Shown here one piece after another: positions 33,896-42,323 of a stretch of 64,000 nt of DNA (within the stretch, counting starts at the first letter, position 1; each line of letters opens with the position of its first letter). Made by a program: the position numbers and the translations under genes. Below the pieces are notes generated by a model. That model searched no databases, had not been told where the DNA came from, and saw only the letters and a list, made by a program, of their open reading frames with translations. This DNA is from Thiotrichaceae bacterium (GTDB lineage Bacteria > Pseudomonadota > Gammaproteobacteria > Beggiatoales > Beggiatoaceae), in NCBI GenBank assembly GCA_028688145.1, contig JAQTYU010000010.1:51387-115386 (forward strand), given 5' to 3'.

Positions 33896-34576
33896 TTATT
33901 TGCGATGTAACGCACGATAAATTGCCGCAACCCGCGATTCTTCCAGAATCAACGTGCGGCTTTTTTGTTGGCATAAAGCTCCGCGAAATCCTAGATAATC
34001 TGCCCCTAGCGGCAATAATCCTGCAATCATTTCTTGCTGTAAAGACCCCGCCAAACCCGTCATTAATCCCAAGTTTTTCGCCTGCTGAATAAACGTTGCA
34101 AGCTGTTCCAAGCTTAAATAATCGGTCAGTGTGCCGCTATTTTTGTGTGCAGTGTCCAACATTACCCCTTTAAAGCCAATTTTTGCTAAGTTGGGTAATA
34201 ATGAAAAATCAGGGGCATAATCTGCAAAAAAGACGGCAATTAATCCGATGGAGTTCTGTGAATAATGGCGAATTGCTTGAAGGCAGGACAGCATGTCCGA
34301 ATTTGGAAACAAGCCAATTTTAATAAAATTAGCCCCTGCATTTAAACGTGATTGCAACACAGGAATTAAAATATCGGCTTGTAAGGATAAATCCCCTAAA
34401 GTCAGGCTGACAGGGCAACGATTTTGCACCCAATGCACAATTTCATGCACCTGTTCCAACTCCACTGCGCCCAATGCGCCTGCCGCAGGCTGTTTTAAAT
34501 CCAGCCAATCAGCACCCGCATGAAAGGCAATTTTTGCTTCAGTTAAGGTGGAAACGCTGGCTAGGAAGTGGGACAT
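33896..34576 (-). CDS. (5-formylfuran-3-yl)methyl phosphate synthase, MfnB-like (DUF556)
   Basis: A 226-residue TIM-barrel protein with the MfnB pattern: LASVSTLTEAKIAFHAGAD, then WLDLKQPAAGALGA with the catalytic lysine region, FIKIGLFPNSD, MLDTAHKNSGTL and a closing LGFRGALC. MfnB makes the furan precursor of methanofuran from two triose phosphates. In bacteria it accompanies H4MPT-type C1 metabolism. With the pqq operon nearby this fits methanol or formaldehyde oxidation, but no other mfn or fae genes are in the window. It converges with 6S RNA. Confidence 0.85.
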   Translation of the reverse strand: MSHFLASVSTLTEAKIAFHAGADWLDLKQPAAGALGAVELEQVHEIVHWVQNRCPVSLTLGDLSLQADILIPVLQSRLNAGANFIKIGLFPNSDMLSCLQAIRHYSQNSIGLIAVFFADYAPDFSLLPNLAKIGFKGVMLDTAHKNSGTLTDYLSLEQLATFIQQAKNLGLMTGLAGSLQQEMIAGLLPLGADYLGFRGALCQQKSRTLILEESRVAAIYRALHRK

Positions 34577-34606
34577 TTTCTAGAAAATTGGAAATTTAGC
34601 GGGGAT

Positions 34607-34685
34607 GTCTGAACCACAATTCACACAATTAAAAGCTAATTACCTAAATTTAATTATGTAAATTAAGTGAATTGTGGTTCAAACT
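34607..34685. repeat. Inverted repeat, AACCACAATTCAC type
   Basis: Left arm GTCTGAACCACAATTCAC, right arm GTGAATTGTGGTTCAAAC, 79 bases, AT-rich middle. Related single arms lie at 18651-18672 and 20664-20697. It separates the MfnB-like gene and rlmD. Confidence 0.75.
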
Positions 34686-34690
34686 GTATT

Positions 34691-36022
34691 TTACCGTTCA
34701 AACAACGCCATCGATTCCACATGCGCAGTGTGCGGAAACATATCCATCACCCCGACACGCTTCAAACGAAAGCCTTTTTCATGCACCAAAATACCCGCAT
34801 CGCGTGCCAAAGTTGCAGGATTACAAGACACGTACACAATGCGCTGGGTGTCTTTAAACGGTAAAGCTTGAATAATTTCAGCCGCCCCACTGCGTGGCGG
34901 GTCGAGCAGAATTTTTTGATAACGCCCCGGCATCCAAGCTTGTTGCAATTTGGGATCGGCTAAATTGGCAGTGTAATAATACACATTGCGAATATCTTGA
35001 GCATGGGCATTCATTTCAGCACGCGCCAATAAACCCGCATCGCCTTCAACCCCGACCACATTCGCGGCACGTTTTGCCAAAGGCAGGGTAAAATTGCCCA
35101 AACCACAGAATAAATCTAACACCGTTTCATCGGCTTGCGGTTCTAACCACGCCAAAGCCTGCGCCACCATTAAACGATTAATTGGCGCGTTGACTTGGGT
35201 AAAATCGCTGGGCGCAAATTGGAAGGAAACCCCTTGTTCAGGCAATTCATAACGCAAGCCCAGCACAGGCTGATTTTCAGGATACAAAGGCGTGACGCTG
35301 TCGATGCCTTTCGGCTGCAAAAATACGTGAAATTCGTATTGTTTGGCAAAATCACGCAGGATTTGCAAATCCGCAGCAGGCAAAGCCACCATATTACGAA
35401 TCACTAAAGCGGTGTGCGTATCGTCCACAGCCACTTCAATTTGTGCAATGCTTTCACGGGCTTGTAAAGTTTCAAACACATCACGGAAAATCTGGATGCG
35501 TTCGCCAACGCTGGGATGCAACACTTCACAACGGCTTAATTCTGCCAAAAAACCGCTTTGTTGTTCGCGGAAACCGACTAATAAAGACTGTTTTTTCTGC
35601 ACATATTTCACGCCTAAACGTGCTTTGCGCCGATAGCCCCAAATTTCTGCCTGCAAAGGCGGTGCGATTTCTTCCGCTTGCACTTTGCCCACATGTTCCA
35701 ATAATTCCAATAACATGGCTTGTTTTAAAGCGATTTGGTCAGCCGCCGCCACATGTTGCAAACTGCAACCACCGCATACGCCAAAATGGGCGCAACGTGC
35801 AGTAATTCGCATCGGGGAAGGCGTGACCACTTCAACGGTGATGCCTTCATCAAAACGTTTTTGTTGGGAAATATAACGGAAATTCACAGTTTCATTGGGC
35901 AAAGAACCCGAAATAAACGTAGTTTTGCCATTAATATGCGCAATTCCGCGCCCATCATGGGAAAGACTATCAATCTGTGCGGGAAAATGCCCCACAGGTA
36001 TGGATTTATGACGACGAGACAT
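34691..36022 (-). CDS. rlmD: 23S rRNA m5U1939 methyltransferase RlmD
   Basis: Methylates U1939 of 23S rRNA. From the ATG at 36022 (MSRRHK) it has 443 residues: a TRAM domain (about 10-65, with SHDGRGIAH), a [4Fe-4S]-type cysteine set (CAHFGVCGGC, then a later SRCEVL), the SAM fold (LDLFCGLGNFTLPLA) and the nucleophile in VSCNPATLARD. An open frame of 28 codons upstream overlaps gspA and is not used. It is four bases after gspA. Confidence 0.95.
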   Translation of the reverse strand: MSRRHKSIPVGHFPAQIDSLSHDGRGIAHINGKTTFISGSLPNETVNFRYISQQKRFDEGITVEVVTPSPMRITARCAHFGVCGGCSLQHVAAADQIALKQAMLLELLEHVGKVQAEEIAPPLQAEIWGYRRKARLGVKYVQKKQSLLVGFREQQSGFLAELSRCEVLHPSVGERIQIFRDVFETLQARESIAQIEVAVDDTHTALVIRNMVALPAADLQILRDFAKQYEFHVFLQPKGIDSVTPLYPENQPVLGLRYELPEQGVSFQFAPSDFTQVNAPINRLMVAQALAWLEPQADETVLDLFCGLGNFTLPLAKRAANVVGVEGDAGLLARAEMNAHAQDIRNVYYYTANLADPKLQQAWMPGRYQKILLDPPRSGAAEIIQALPFKDTQRIVYVSCNPATLARDAGILVHEKGFRLKRVGVMDMFPHTAHVESMALFER

Positions 36023-36026
36023 AGAG

Positions 36027-37637
36027 CTACTTTGGTGGAGTGAGTAAGGGCGCAAGCGGCGAATGTGCGCTGAGGGCGAGCAAAGTGCTATCGCCCGCCG
36101 TGCCATCAGCGGTTAAGCCTTGTTGTTGCTGAAAATGAATGAGGCGATTTTTTAGCGCATTGTCAAAACGTGGCGCGGCAGTGGCGGGATTATATTTTTT
36201 CCCTTCAATTGCGTCCAACTGTTGGCGCAACCACAGAATCGGCGCACCCGTCATGCCGACTTTAAGCGTTTTTACAGGTAATTCGGGCGGTTTCCACAAA
36301 ATCAGGAATTGCCCTTGCCAATATTCGCTAATTTCAGTGGTACTTAATTCTTGATTTTTGCCCGCAATTTCAAGGCTGGCGCGTTGTTCTTGCAACTGCG
36401 TCACCACGATATGCGCTTGTTTTAATTTATCCAAACTGACTTCTAAAATTACAGGATGATTTAAACGGCGAATATCTTCCCAAGTCCCTGTTTTATATAA
36501 ACAAGCTAAGCCTTGCGAAGCCGCACGTTCACAGGGACTTGCACCACTGCTGCGTTGGTAATCTTGCTGCCAATAACGGAATAAAGTCACAAAGGCGGTT
36601 TGTAAATCGTTTTGCCCGTCTTTCAATAATTGTGCTAATTTTGAAGTCGTTGCCGCAGTTTCAGTTTTCAAGGCGGCGGGTGCTGTCACTTTATTTGAAA
36701 CGGGAGACGGAGCAGCTTTCACAGCGGGCGCAACTTCTTCAGAAGGCGCACTTAAATAATTGCCATACCACAGCCCAATCACGCCTAAACCCAGCACTGA
36801 TAAACCAGCAATCAGCCAATGACGTTTGGAAATACCGCGCTTTTCTAGGCGTGATTCTTGGGCGGCTTTGTAGATTAAGGGAATATCGACGGGATTTTTT
36901 TTGTATAAATAAGCGGTGGTCAGCGCGTGATGACATAGCAAATTCACCGCACGCGGCACGCCTTTGGTGTAACCGTAAATTAATTTGATAGCGGCGGGAG
37001 TAAATAAGGATTCACGCGCCCCGCTCACAGTAAGGCGATGAGTAATATAAGCGTTGGTTTCTTTTAAAGACAGCGGTAATAAATGATAACGTGCGGTGAT
37101 ACGTTGCGCCAAAGGGCGGGCGGTGTCACGTTTTAACAGCGGGGTTAATTCAGAACGACCAATTAATAAAATTTTTAATTTGGCGTTATCAACCGCAGCC
37201 AAAGGCCCTAGTTCTGCCAACACTTCCAAACTTAAAGTATGAGCATCATCGACGATAAGCACCGTGCGCCGTCCGACAGCGTGAGCCGTGTTCAGATAGC
37301 TTTGAAAAGTTTCGGTAAAAGTATATAAACTGTCTTTCGGGGAAAAATTAAGATGTAACTTTTTGAAAAGCGCGGCGAAAAATGCCAGTGCATTTTTGGG
37401 CGGTGTTTGAATCAGGGCTGCATCAATATTTGCGGGAAGTTGTTGGATAACCGCATGGCATAAGGTCGTCTTGCCCATGCCTGCCTCGCTGGTGAGCACG
37501 GCAACGCCTGAACTTTCATGAATACCATAATTGAGATGATCTAAGGCTGCGCGATGACGCTCGCTAAAATACAAAAGCTGGGAATTTGGAGTGAGCGCAA
37601 ACGGTATGCCATTAAGACCAAAGTGAGCAGTGTACAT
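36027..37637 (-). CDS. gspA: ExeA/GspA-like AAA+ ATPase with peptidoglycan-binding domain
   Basis: Inner-membrane ATPase of the type that remodels peptidoglycan for secretin assembly in type II secretion. Domains: AAA+ (1-270; Walker A SEAGMGKTT, Walker B TVLIVDDAH), a transmembrane segment at about 283-302, an Ala/Pro/Thr-rich linker, a C39-peptidase-like periplasmic part (about 370-450) and a C-terminal peptidoglycan-binding domain (about 465-530, LIHFQQQQGLTADGTAG). No gspB neighbour is seen. The gene lies directly downstream of the tRNA cluster on the same strand. Confidence 0.85.
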   Translation of the reverse strand: MYTAHFGLNGIPFALTPNSQLLYFSERHRAALDHLNYGIHESSGVAVLTSEAGMGKTTLCHAVIQQLPANIDAALIQTPPKNALAFFAALFKKLHLNFSPKDSLYTFTETFQSYLNTAHAVGRRTVLIVDDAHTLSLEVLAELGPLAAVDNAKLKILLIGRSELTPLLKRDTARPLAQRITARYHLLPLSLKETNAYITHRLTVSGARESLFTPAAIKLIYGYTKGVPRAVNLLCHHALTTAYLYKKNPVDIPLIYKAAQESRLEKRGISKRHWLIAGLSVLGLGVIGLWYGNYLSAPSEEVAPAVKAAPSPVSNKVTAPAALKTETAATTSKLAQLLKDGQNDLQTAFVTLFRYWQQDYQRSSGASPCERAASQGLACLYKTGTWEDIRRLNHPVILEVSLDKLKQAHIVVTQLQEQRASLEIAGKNQELSTTEISEYWQGQFLILWKPPELPVKTLKVGMTGAPILWLRQQLDAIEGKKYNPATAAPRFDNALKNRLIHFQQQQGLTADGTAGDSTLLALSAHSPLAPLLTPPK

Positions 37638-37693
37638 ACAACGTTTCGCCGCTTACACCGTTTGTGTGACAGGAGAGATACCATAAATAATTA

Positions 37694-38014
37694 TGGTGCC
37701 CAGGGCCGGACTCGAACCGGCACGGTGTTTAGCACCGAGGGATTTTCGTACCTTCTACAGTTTTCACTGCCATAACTCGTAAGTTATGTTTGGGGTCTGG
37801 ACTCTGTCTTTACCTTTTACTTAATTTGACATCAAGCAGTCAGGTAGGAGCCGTATAGTCTCTACACTTTCCTGATTCATTACTAAATCAGGCTTAGCTC
37901 GGCGTTACCATTTTACAGGATTCACCGAATTAGACTCCATTCACTTAAGGATTTCGCCTAAAGTGCTCAAATTAGTTTAAGTCCCTTGCGTCTACCTATT
38001 TCGCCACCTGGGCA
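37694..38014 (-). tRNA. tRNA-Leu(UAA), interrupted by a group I intron
   Basis: 5' exon 37979-38014 and 3' exon 37694-37746, with CCA encoded. The 7-bp acceptor stem is TGCCCAG / CTGGGCA. Joining the exons gives an anticodon stem AGGGA / TCCCT with loop CTTAAAA, anticodon TAA, and a long variable arm (CGGTGCTAAACACCG) as in leucine tRNAs. The interruption falls directly after U34. Confidence 0.93.
37747..37978 (-). ncRNA. Group I intron in the tRNA-Leu(UAA) anticodon
   Basis: A 232-base self-splicing intron without an ORF, placed between U34 and A35 of the anticodon, the same site as the cyanobacterial/plastid tRNA-Leu intron. It follows a U (exon) and ends in G. Internal segments resemble the core of that IC3 intron: AATTTGAGC near the start (P1/P2 region), AACGCCGAGCTAAGCC (Q/P), GTGTAGAGACTATACGGC (P7 region) and AAAGACAGAGTCCA (S/P7'). 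The catalytic core therefore appears complete. Confidence 0.9.
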
Positions 38015-38047
38015 GGTGTGCTTTTTTTACGATTTCCCAAAAACTTA

Positions 38048-38121
38048 TGGAGGCTAAGAACGGAATCGAACCGATGTACACGGCTTTGCAGGCCGCTGCA
38101 TAACCACTCTGCCACTCAGCC
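38048..38121 (-). tRNA. tRNA-Cys(GCA)
   Basis: 74 bases with CCA encoded. Acceptor GGCTGAG pairs with CTTAGCC (with G-U pairs), U73 discriminator, anticodon GCA in CTGCAAA, T-loop GGTTCGATTCC. Confidence 0.94.
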
Positions 38122-38156
38122 CCGTACAATTAATCTCTTAGGGAAATTTAAGAATT

Positions 38157-38232
<76 letters not shown>

Positions 38233-38249
38233 ATTCTTGAAAGATTCAC

Positions 38250-38277
38250 ATTATAGCTGATTTTAACAAGATGTCAA
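38250..38277 (-). promoter_or_regulatory. Sigma-70 promoter of the tRNA operon
   Basis: On the minus strand TTGACA (38272-38277), 16-base spacer, TATAAT (38250-38255), both perfect consensus. The -10 lies 18 bases before the tRNA-Gly 5' end. Confidence 0.85.
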
Positions 38278-38352
38278 GAAAGTGTTCTTAATTTTTTATC
38301 TTGCTAAATCACGGTTGATTTGAATCACGCCGTGAATATTTTTACATAGTAA

Positions 38353-38604
38353 CATGACATAATAAGGCTTGTAAAGCAGTTTTTTCAAAACTCTATACTG
38401 GACTCTACGAAAAACGCCATATCTCAAATTATTATTAATCACTCCATCCTTCAAAATGCGCCCTATCTTTCGACTTTACTGGCTAAATTGCTTGGTGAGG
38501 GCAGATATTCTACTGCAAATTCTGAGCGACAACAACAAGGATTTACGTTATTACTTAATTGTCCAGAATCTACTCAAGTATTCACCAAACTCAGGTTACA
38601 ATAG
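38353..38604 (+). pseudogene. Gene fragment of unknown origin
   Basis: An open frame of 83 codons between a TAA at 38350 and a TAG at 38602, without an ATG/GTG/TTG near its beginning. The translation (…AISQIIINHSILQNAPYL, then LAKLLGEGRYSTANSERQQQ and a NCPESTQVFTKL end) looks protein-like, so it is probably the 3' end of a deleted gene. No family recognised. Confidence 0.3.
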
Positions 38605-38765
38605 GTAATATGCTGTATGGAAATACAATCTATGAAAGAACTCTGTTTCTGAGGAGTAGCTCAATGCCTTTTCTCACTGGGAAATACTAGATTTTAATAG
38701 AAGATTTTTAAAGATGGTGAGTGATCCTATAGAATCCATTTGAAGTCTTGAGTAATATGTAAAAG

Positions 38766-38903
38766 ATGAACAAGAGAGAAGAATTCAAGCAAAATAAAAT
38801 GAGCCCTTATTCAAGTAGATTGAATAATATAGAGTGGGCAATTGTTGAAGCTTTGTTAAATGACTTAATTGCTCAGGAAAAAACAAACTGGTCCTCTAGT
38901 TAG
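38766..38903 (+). mobile_element. IS5-type transposase N-terminal remnant
   Basis: A 45-codon frame from ATG whose residues YSSRLNNIEWAIVEALL match the DUF4096 N-terminus (YxSxLTDxEWxxxEPLL) of IS5-like transposases. It stops at TAG where the KRE-type segment should follow. No other part of the element is found nearby. Confidence 0.6.
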
Positions 38904-38970
38904 CGATTCAACTGCGTAACTCCTATGCTTATTTAAAAAATTGATTTAAATCTTTGACGCAGCTCTCCAT

Positions 38971-38987
38971 TTTAGGGGCGCAGTTAA
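38971..38987. repeat. Family E half-element
   Basis: TTAGGGGCGCAGTTAA, the right end of the family E inverted repeat, 21 bases before the dsrM-like start. A related TTCAACTGCGTAACTCC lies at 38907-38923. Confidence 0.55.
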
Positions 38988-39007
38988 GTATTAATCGGAA
39001 AACCAGC

Positions 39008-39688
39008 ATGTTCAGCACCAGTTTAGCCCTGTTTCTTTATCTCAGTTTGAGCATTGCGCTGGTGGGCACAGTTTACAAATTGTGGCGAGCTTTTCGACCA
39101 CAACACAGTTTTCCGCGCCCCTTAACCCCCTCGCCCTTCACGCATTTGGGAATGTTGTGGAAACTCAGCCACGAAGTTTTCGGCTTTCGCAGCCTGTTAC
39201 GTGCCGATAAATTCCTCTGGCTGAGTGCGTGGTTATTTCATGTCAGCCTCTTATTTATTTTTTTCCGTCACTTACGCTATTTCACCTATCCCGTGTGGTC
39301 GTGGGTGGTGGAAATTCAAAATCTGGGCATTTGGGCGGGTTGGGTGTTTTGGGCAAGTAGTTTGTTATTATTACTGCGCCGCTGCGTATTGCCTCGCGTG
39401 CGTTATGTCAGCACGCCCAGCGATTACGCATGGTTAATTTTAATAATTTTCATCAGCAGCAGCGGTTTACTCACCCGTTTTGTCTATCACACCGATATTG
39501 TGCAATTGAAAGTTTTTATCCTCAGTTTAAGCCAATTTCAACCCACCAATTTCCCAACTGATACCATAATAATTTTGCATATTTTCGGCGCAGGAATATT
39601 ATTAATTCTTTTTCCTTTCAGTAAATTATGGCATGGGATTGGATTATTTTTTCATCCAACCCGCACTCAAATTGACAAAGTTCGCTAA
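39008..39688 (+). CDS. DsrM/NarI-like membrane cytochrome b
   Basis: A 226-residue inner-membrane protein with five transmembrane helices, of the nitrate reductase gamma/DsrM family that passes electrons between quinones and cytoplasmic partners. Both NarI-type heme ligand pairs are present at the right spacing: two His ten residues apart in helix 2 (LFH...FRH) and two His eighteen apart in helix 5 (LHIFG...LWH). The ATG at 39008 starts helix 1 directly. In sulfur bacteria DsrM belongs to the dsr operon; here it is alone, between IS debris and speD, so its partner is unknown. Confidence 0.8.
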   Translation: MFSTSLALFLYLSLSIALVGTVYKLWRAFRPQHSFPRPLTPSPFTHLGMLWKLSHEVFGFRSLLRADKFLWLSAWLFHVSLLFIFFRHLRYFTYPVWSWVVEIQNLGIWAGWVFWASSLLLLLRRCVLPRVRYVSTPSDYAWLILIIFISSSGLLTRFVYHTDIVQLKVFILSLSQFQPTNFPTDTIIILHIFGAGILLILFPFSKLWHGIGLFFHPTRTQIDKVR

Positions 39689-39799
39689 AACTAGATTTTT
39701 ACAAAATTATGCTGATTTACTTGATGAGGTTAAGTCTCCTATAAAAACGTGATAGAATATCAAGTTATAAGATAATTCATTTTGTAAATGAGGATGCCT

Positions 39800-40603
39800 A
39801 TGAGCAAAAAACTAAAACTGAAATTAGAAGGTTTTAATAATCTGACTAAAACTTTAAGTTTTAATATTTATGATGTTTGCTATGCAAAAAATGCCCAAGA
39901 ACGCCAACGCTATATTAATTATATTGATGAAGTTTACAATTCTGAACGTTTAACCTCTATTTTATTACAAGTAACCAAAATTATTGGGGCAAATATTTTG
40001 AATATTGCCTCACAAGACTATGAACCACAAGGGGCAAGTGTCACGCTGCTGATTTCTGAAGAGCCGATACATACTGAAGATTTATCGAATAACGAAGAAC
40101 CGGGACCTTTGCCAGAAAGTGTGGTAGCTCACCTTGATAAAAGCCATATTACCGTACATACCTATCCCGAAAGCCATCCCGACAGCGGCATTAGCACGTT
40201 TCGTGTCGATATTGATGTGTCTACTTGTGGACGAATTTCCCCATTAAAGGCATTAAATTATTTAATTCACAGTTTTGATTCAGATATTGTGATTATGGAT
40301 TATCGGGTACGCGGCTTTACTCGCGATGTAACGGGCTATAAGCATTACATTGACCACAAAATTAACTCGATTCAAAACTATATTAGTAAACACACTTTAG
40401 ATTTATATCAAACGATTGATGTGAATGTGCCGCAAGAAAACATTTTTCACACCAAAATGATGTTAAAAACTTTTGATTTAGATAATTACTTGTTTGATGT
40501 TAAAACTTCAGAAATTTCAGCAGAAGAACAACTCAGTATTACCCAACAGTTGCAGCGTGAAATCTTTGAAATATTTCATGGACAGAATGCGGTGGACGTG
40601 TGA
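39800..40603 (+). CDS. speD: S-adenosylmethionine decarboxylase proenzyme SpeD
   Basis: Makes the aminopropyl donor for spermidine. The 267-residue proenzyme is of the E. coli type and should cleave itself before Ser115 in the K114-S-H116 motif, generating the pyruvoyl cofactor. The [15 protein letters not shown] stretch ([17 protein letters not shown]) and [17 protein letters not shown] are typical. Start at 39800 (MSKKLK) with a GAGGAT site; an ATG four codons upstream is possible. No speE is adjacent. Confidence 0.95.
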   Translation: MSKKLKLKLEGFNNLTKTLSFNIYDVCYAKNAQERQRYINYIDEVYNSERLTSILLQVTKIIGANILNIASQDYEPQGASVTLLISEEPIHTEDLSNNEEPGPLPESVVAHLDKSHITVHTYPESHPDSGISTFRVDIDVSTCGRISPLKALNYLIHSFDSDIVIMDYRVRGFTRDVTGYKHYIDHKINSIQNYISKHTLDLYQTIDVNVPQENIFHTKMMLKTFDLDNYLFDVKTSEISAEEQLSITQQLQREIFEIFHGQNAVDV

Positions 40604-40758
40604 AAGCTCGTATGCAGCTGAATATAGAGGATTAAAACTATTAACTGCACCCCTTAATTGCTTTAAAATCAGTCCAAGTACAGAAATTATTCTCGCCTAA
40701 ATCTTATTCCCGCATTTTTAATTAAATTTCCACCCGGATTCATCAAAATGTCCTTGCT

Positions 40759-40924
40759 GGTCTAAACCTTCCCCTTTTAGGGGGAAGGCTGGACAGCGAT
40801 GCGTTAGTATCGTTATCCTTTCGGTAAGCTCCTCATTTATGGAGATGTCATCCATCGACCTCTATCCGTCGGTGGCTACTGTTAGAAAGTCACTTGGCGG
40901 ATGAGGTCGAGTATGGATTGAAAC
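40759..40924 (+). repeat. Structured repeat with CRISPR-repeat-like 3' end, copy 2
   Basis: Parallels copy 1 at 15931. A GGTCTAAACC block, hairpin CCTTCCCC / GGGGAAGG, TTTCGGTAAGCTCC, then the two competing folds. Fold A: GACCTC-T-ATCCGTCGG with TTGGCGGAT-GAGGTC. Fold B: ACTTGGC (40892-40898) with GTCGAGT (40906-40912), loop GGATGAG, then ATGGATTGAAAC. Base changes against copy 1 keep the pairing. Confidence 0.75.
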
Positions 40925-41083
40925 ATTGACAGCATCCTCAGTCATGAGTAATGTTAAACATTTTTTCATCACTAGCCTTTCGGTAAGCTCCTCGTTTACG
41001 GGAAGACAAGTCACCGACCTCTATCCGTTGGCGGCTATTACTAAAAAGTCACCTGACGGATGAGGTCAGGTATGGATTGAAAC
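40925..41083 (+). repeat. Structured repeat with CRISPR-repeat-like 3' end, copy 3
   Basis: Clear similarity begins at about 40969 (CCTTTCGGTAAGCTCCTCG); the 5' part has diverged. Fold A: GACCTC-T-ATCCGTTGG with CCTGACGGAT-GAGGTC. Fold B: ACCTGAC (41051-41057) with GTCAGGT (41065-41071), a perfect stem, then ATGGATTGAAAC ending at 41083. It ends 28 bases before the alaC start codon, so it would lie in the 5' leader of alaC-hom. Confidence 0.75.
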
Positions 41084-41111
41084 AAATTACTTTGCAGCCA
41101 AGGAGACCCCC

Positions 41112-42302
41112 TTGAAAGACGTATTTCCACGAATTAATCGCCTGCCTCCCTATGTTTTCAATATCGTCAACGAATTGAAAGCGCAGGCGCGTGCACGCGG
41201 CGAAGATATTATTGATTTTGGGATGGGCAACCCCGACCAACCTACGCCACAGCATATTGTGGATAAACTCGTCGAAGTTGCACAACGCAAAGACACCCAC
41301 CGCTATTCAATGTCACGCGGCATTCCACGTTTACGCCGTGCCATTACCAATTGGTACGCACGCCGTTACAACGTTGAATTAGATTACGAAAAAGAAGCGA
41401 TTGTCACCATCGGTTCTAAAGAAGGCTTAGCGCATCTTGCCTTGGCCGTAGTTGAACCCGGTGATTCCGTATTAGTGCCCAATCCCGCTTATCCGATTCA
41501 TCCTTACGGCTTCGTGATTGCGGGCGCAGACATTCGCCACGTTCCTTTAATTGACGGCGTAGACTTTTTTGCCGAATTGGAAAAATCAATTACCGACACT
41601 TGGCCACGCCCAAAAATGTTAGTGTTGAATTTCCCCGCCAATCCTACCGCGCAATGCGTAGATTTGGAGTTTTTCGAGCGCGTCATTGCGATTGCTAAAG
41701 AGCACGACATTTGGGTATTGCACGACTTAGCTTATGCCGACATCGTGTTTGATGGCTATGTTGCGCCTTCTATCCTGCAAGTGCCCGGCGCGAAAGACAT
41801 CGCGATTGAATCGTTCACACTGTCAAAAAGTTATAACATGCCCGGCTGGCGTGTTGGTTTCATGTGCGGCAATCCCGTGTTAATTTCTGCCTTGGCACGC
41901 ATGAAATCGTATTTAGACTACGGCACTTTCACCCCGATTCAAGTCGCTGCAATTACTGCCTTGGAAGAATCACAAGATTGCGTCCAAGAAATTTGCGACA
42001 TGTATCGTGAACGCCGTGATGTGATGTGCGAAGGTTTAGATTCCATCGGCTGGAAAGTTCAAAAACCCAAAGGCAGTATGTTCATTTGGGCAAAAATCCC
42101 AGAACCTTATTTGCACATGGGTTCTTTAGAATTCTGCAAGAAACTGATTTCCGATGCAAAAGTTGCGGTTGCGCCCGGCATTGGCTTTGGTCAATATGGT
42201 GATGATCATGTGCGGATTGCCTTGATTGAAAATCCACATCGCACGCGCCAAGCAATTCGTGGGATTAAAGAAATGTTTCGCAAAGACAAAGTTAATATCT
42301 AA
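41112..42302 (+). CDS. alaC: Alanine transaminase AlaC-like
   Basis: PLP-dependent class I aminotransferase, most like the AlaC/glutamate-pyruvate type. 396 residues. Start is TTG with AAGGAG seven bases before it. The PLP lysine is Lys239 in [14 protein letters not shown]; also [11 protein letters not shown] at the substrate side and NFPANPTA. It is 21 bases before hom and probably co-transcribed with it, an arrangement seen in several Gammaproteobacteria. Two tandem structured repeats stand directly upstream. An aspartate or DAP aminotransferase role cannot be excluded. Confidence 0.88.
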   Translation: MKDVFPRINRLPPYVFNIVNELKAQARARGEDIIDFGMGNPDQPTPQHIVDKLVEVAQRKDTHRYSMSRGIPRLRRAITNWYARRYNVELDYEKEAIVTIGSKEGLAHLALAVVEPGDSVLVPNPAYPIHPYGFVIAGADIRHVPLIDGVDFFAELEKSITDTWPRPKMLVLNFPANPTAQCVDLEFFERVIAIAKEHDIWVLHDLAYADIVFDGYVAPSILQVPGAKDIAIESFTLSKSYNMPGWRVGFMCGNPVLISALARMKSYLDYGTFTPIQVAAITALEESQDCVQEICDMYRERRDVMCEGLDSIGWKVQKPKGSMFIWAKIPEPYLHMGSLEFCKKLISDAKVAVAPGIGFGQYGDDHVRIALIENPHRTRQAIRGIKEMFRKDKVNI

Positions 42303-42323
42303 GAGATTATCTGAGAGGACCTT

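Noticed and set aside
34667..36043. Several plus-strand open frames opposite rlmD and gspA
   Set aside because: They lie wholly antisense to strongly supported genes, without family motifs or ribosome sites.
40889..41083. CRISPR array of two repeats
   Set aside because: The 36-mers look like CRISPR repeats, but they are 159 bases apart end to end, the sequence between is itself conserved with copy 1 at 16 kb, and no cas genes are nearby. Called a structured repeat instead.
41048..41083. Hammerhead-ribozyme-like core (GGATGAG ... TTGAAAC)
   Set aside because: The CUGAUGA box is altered and the helix that should join the GAUGA and GAAA boxes cannot form; the resemblance is accidental.
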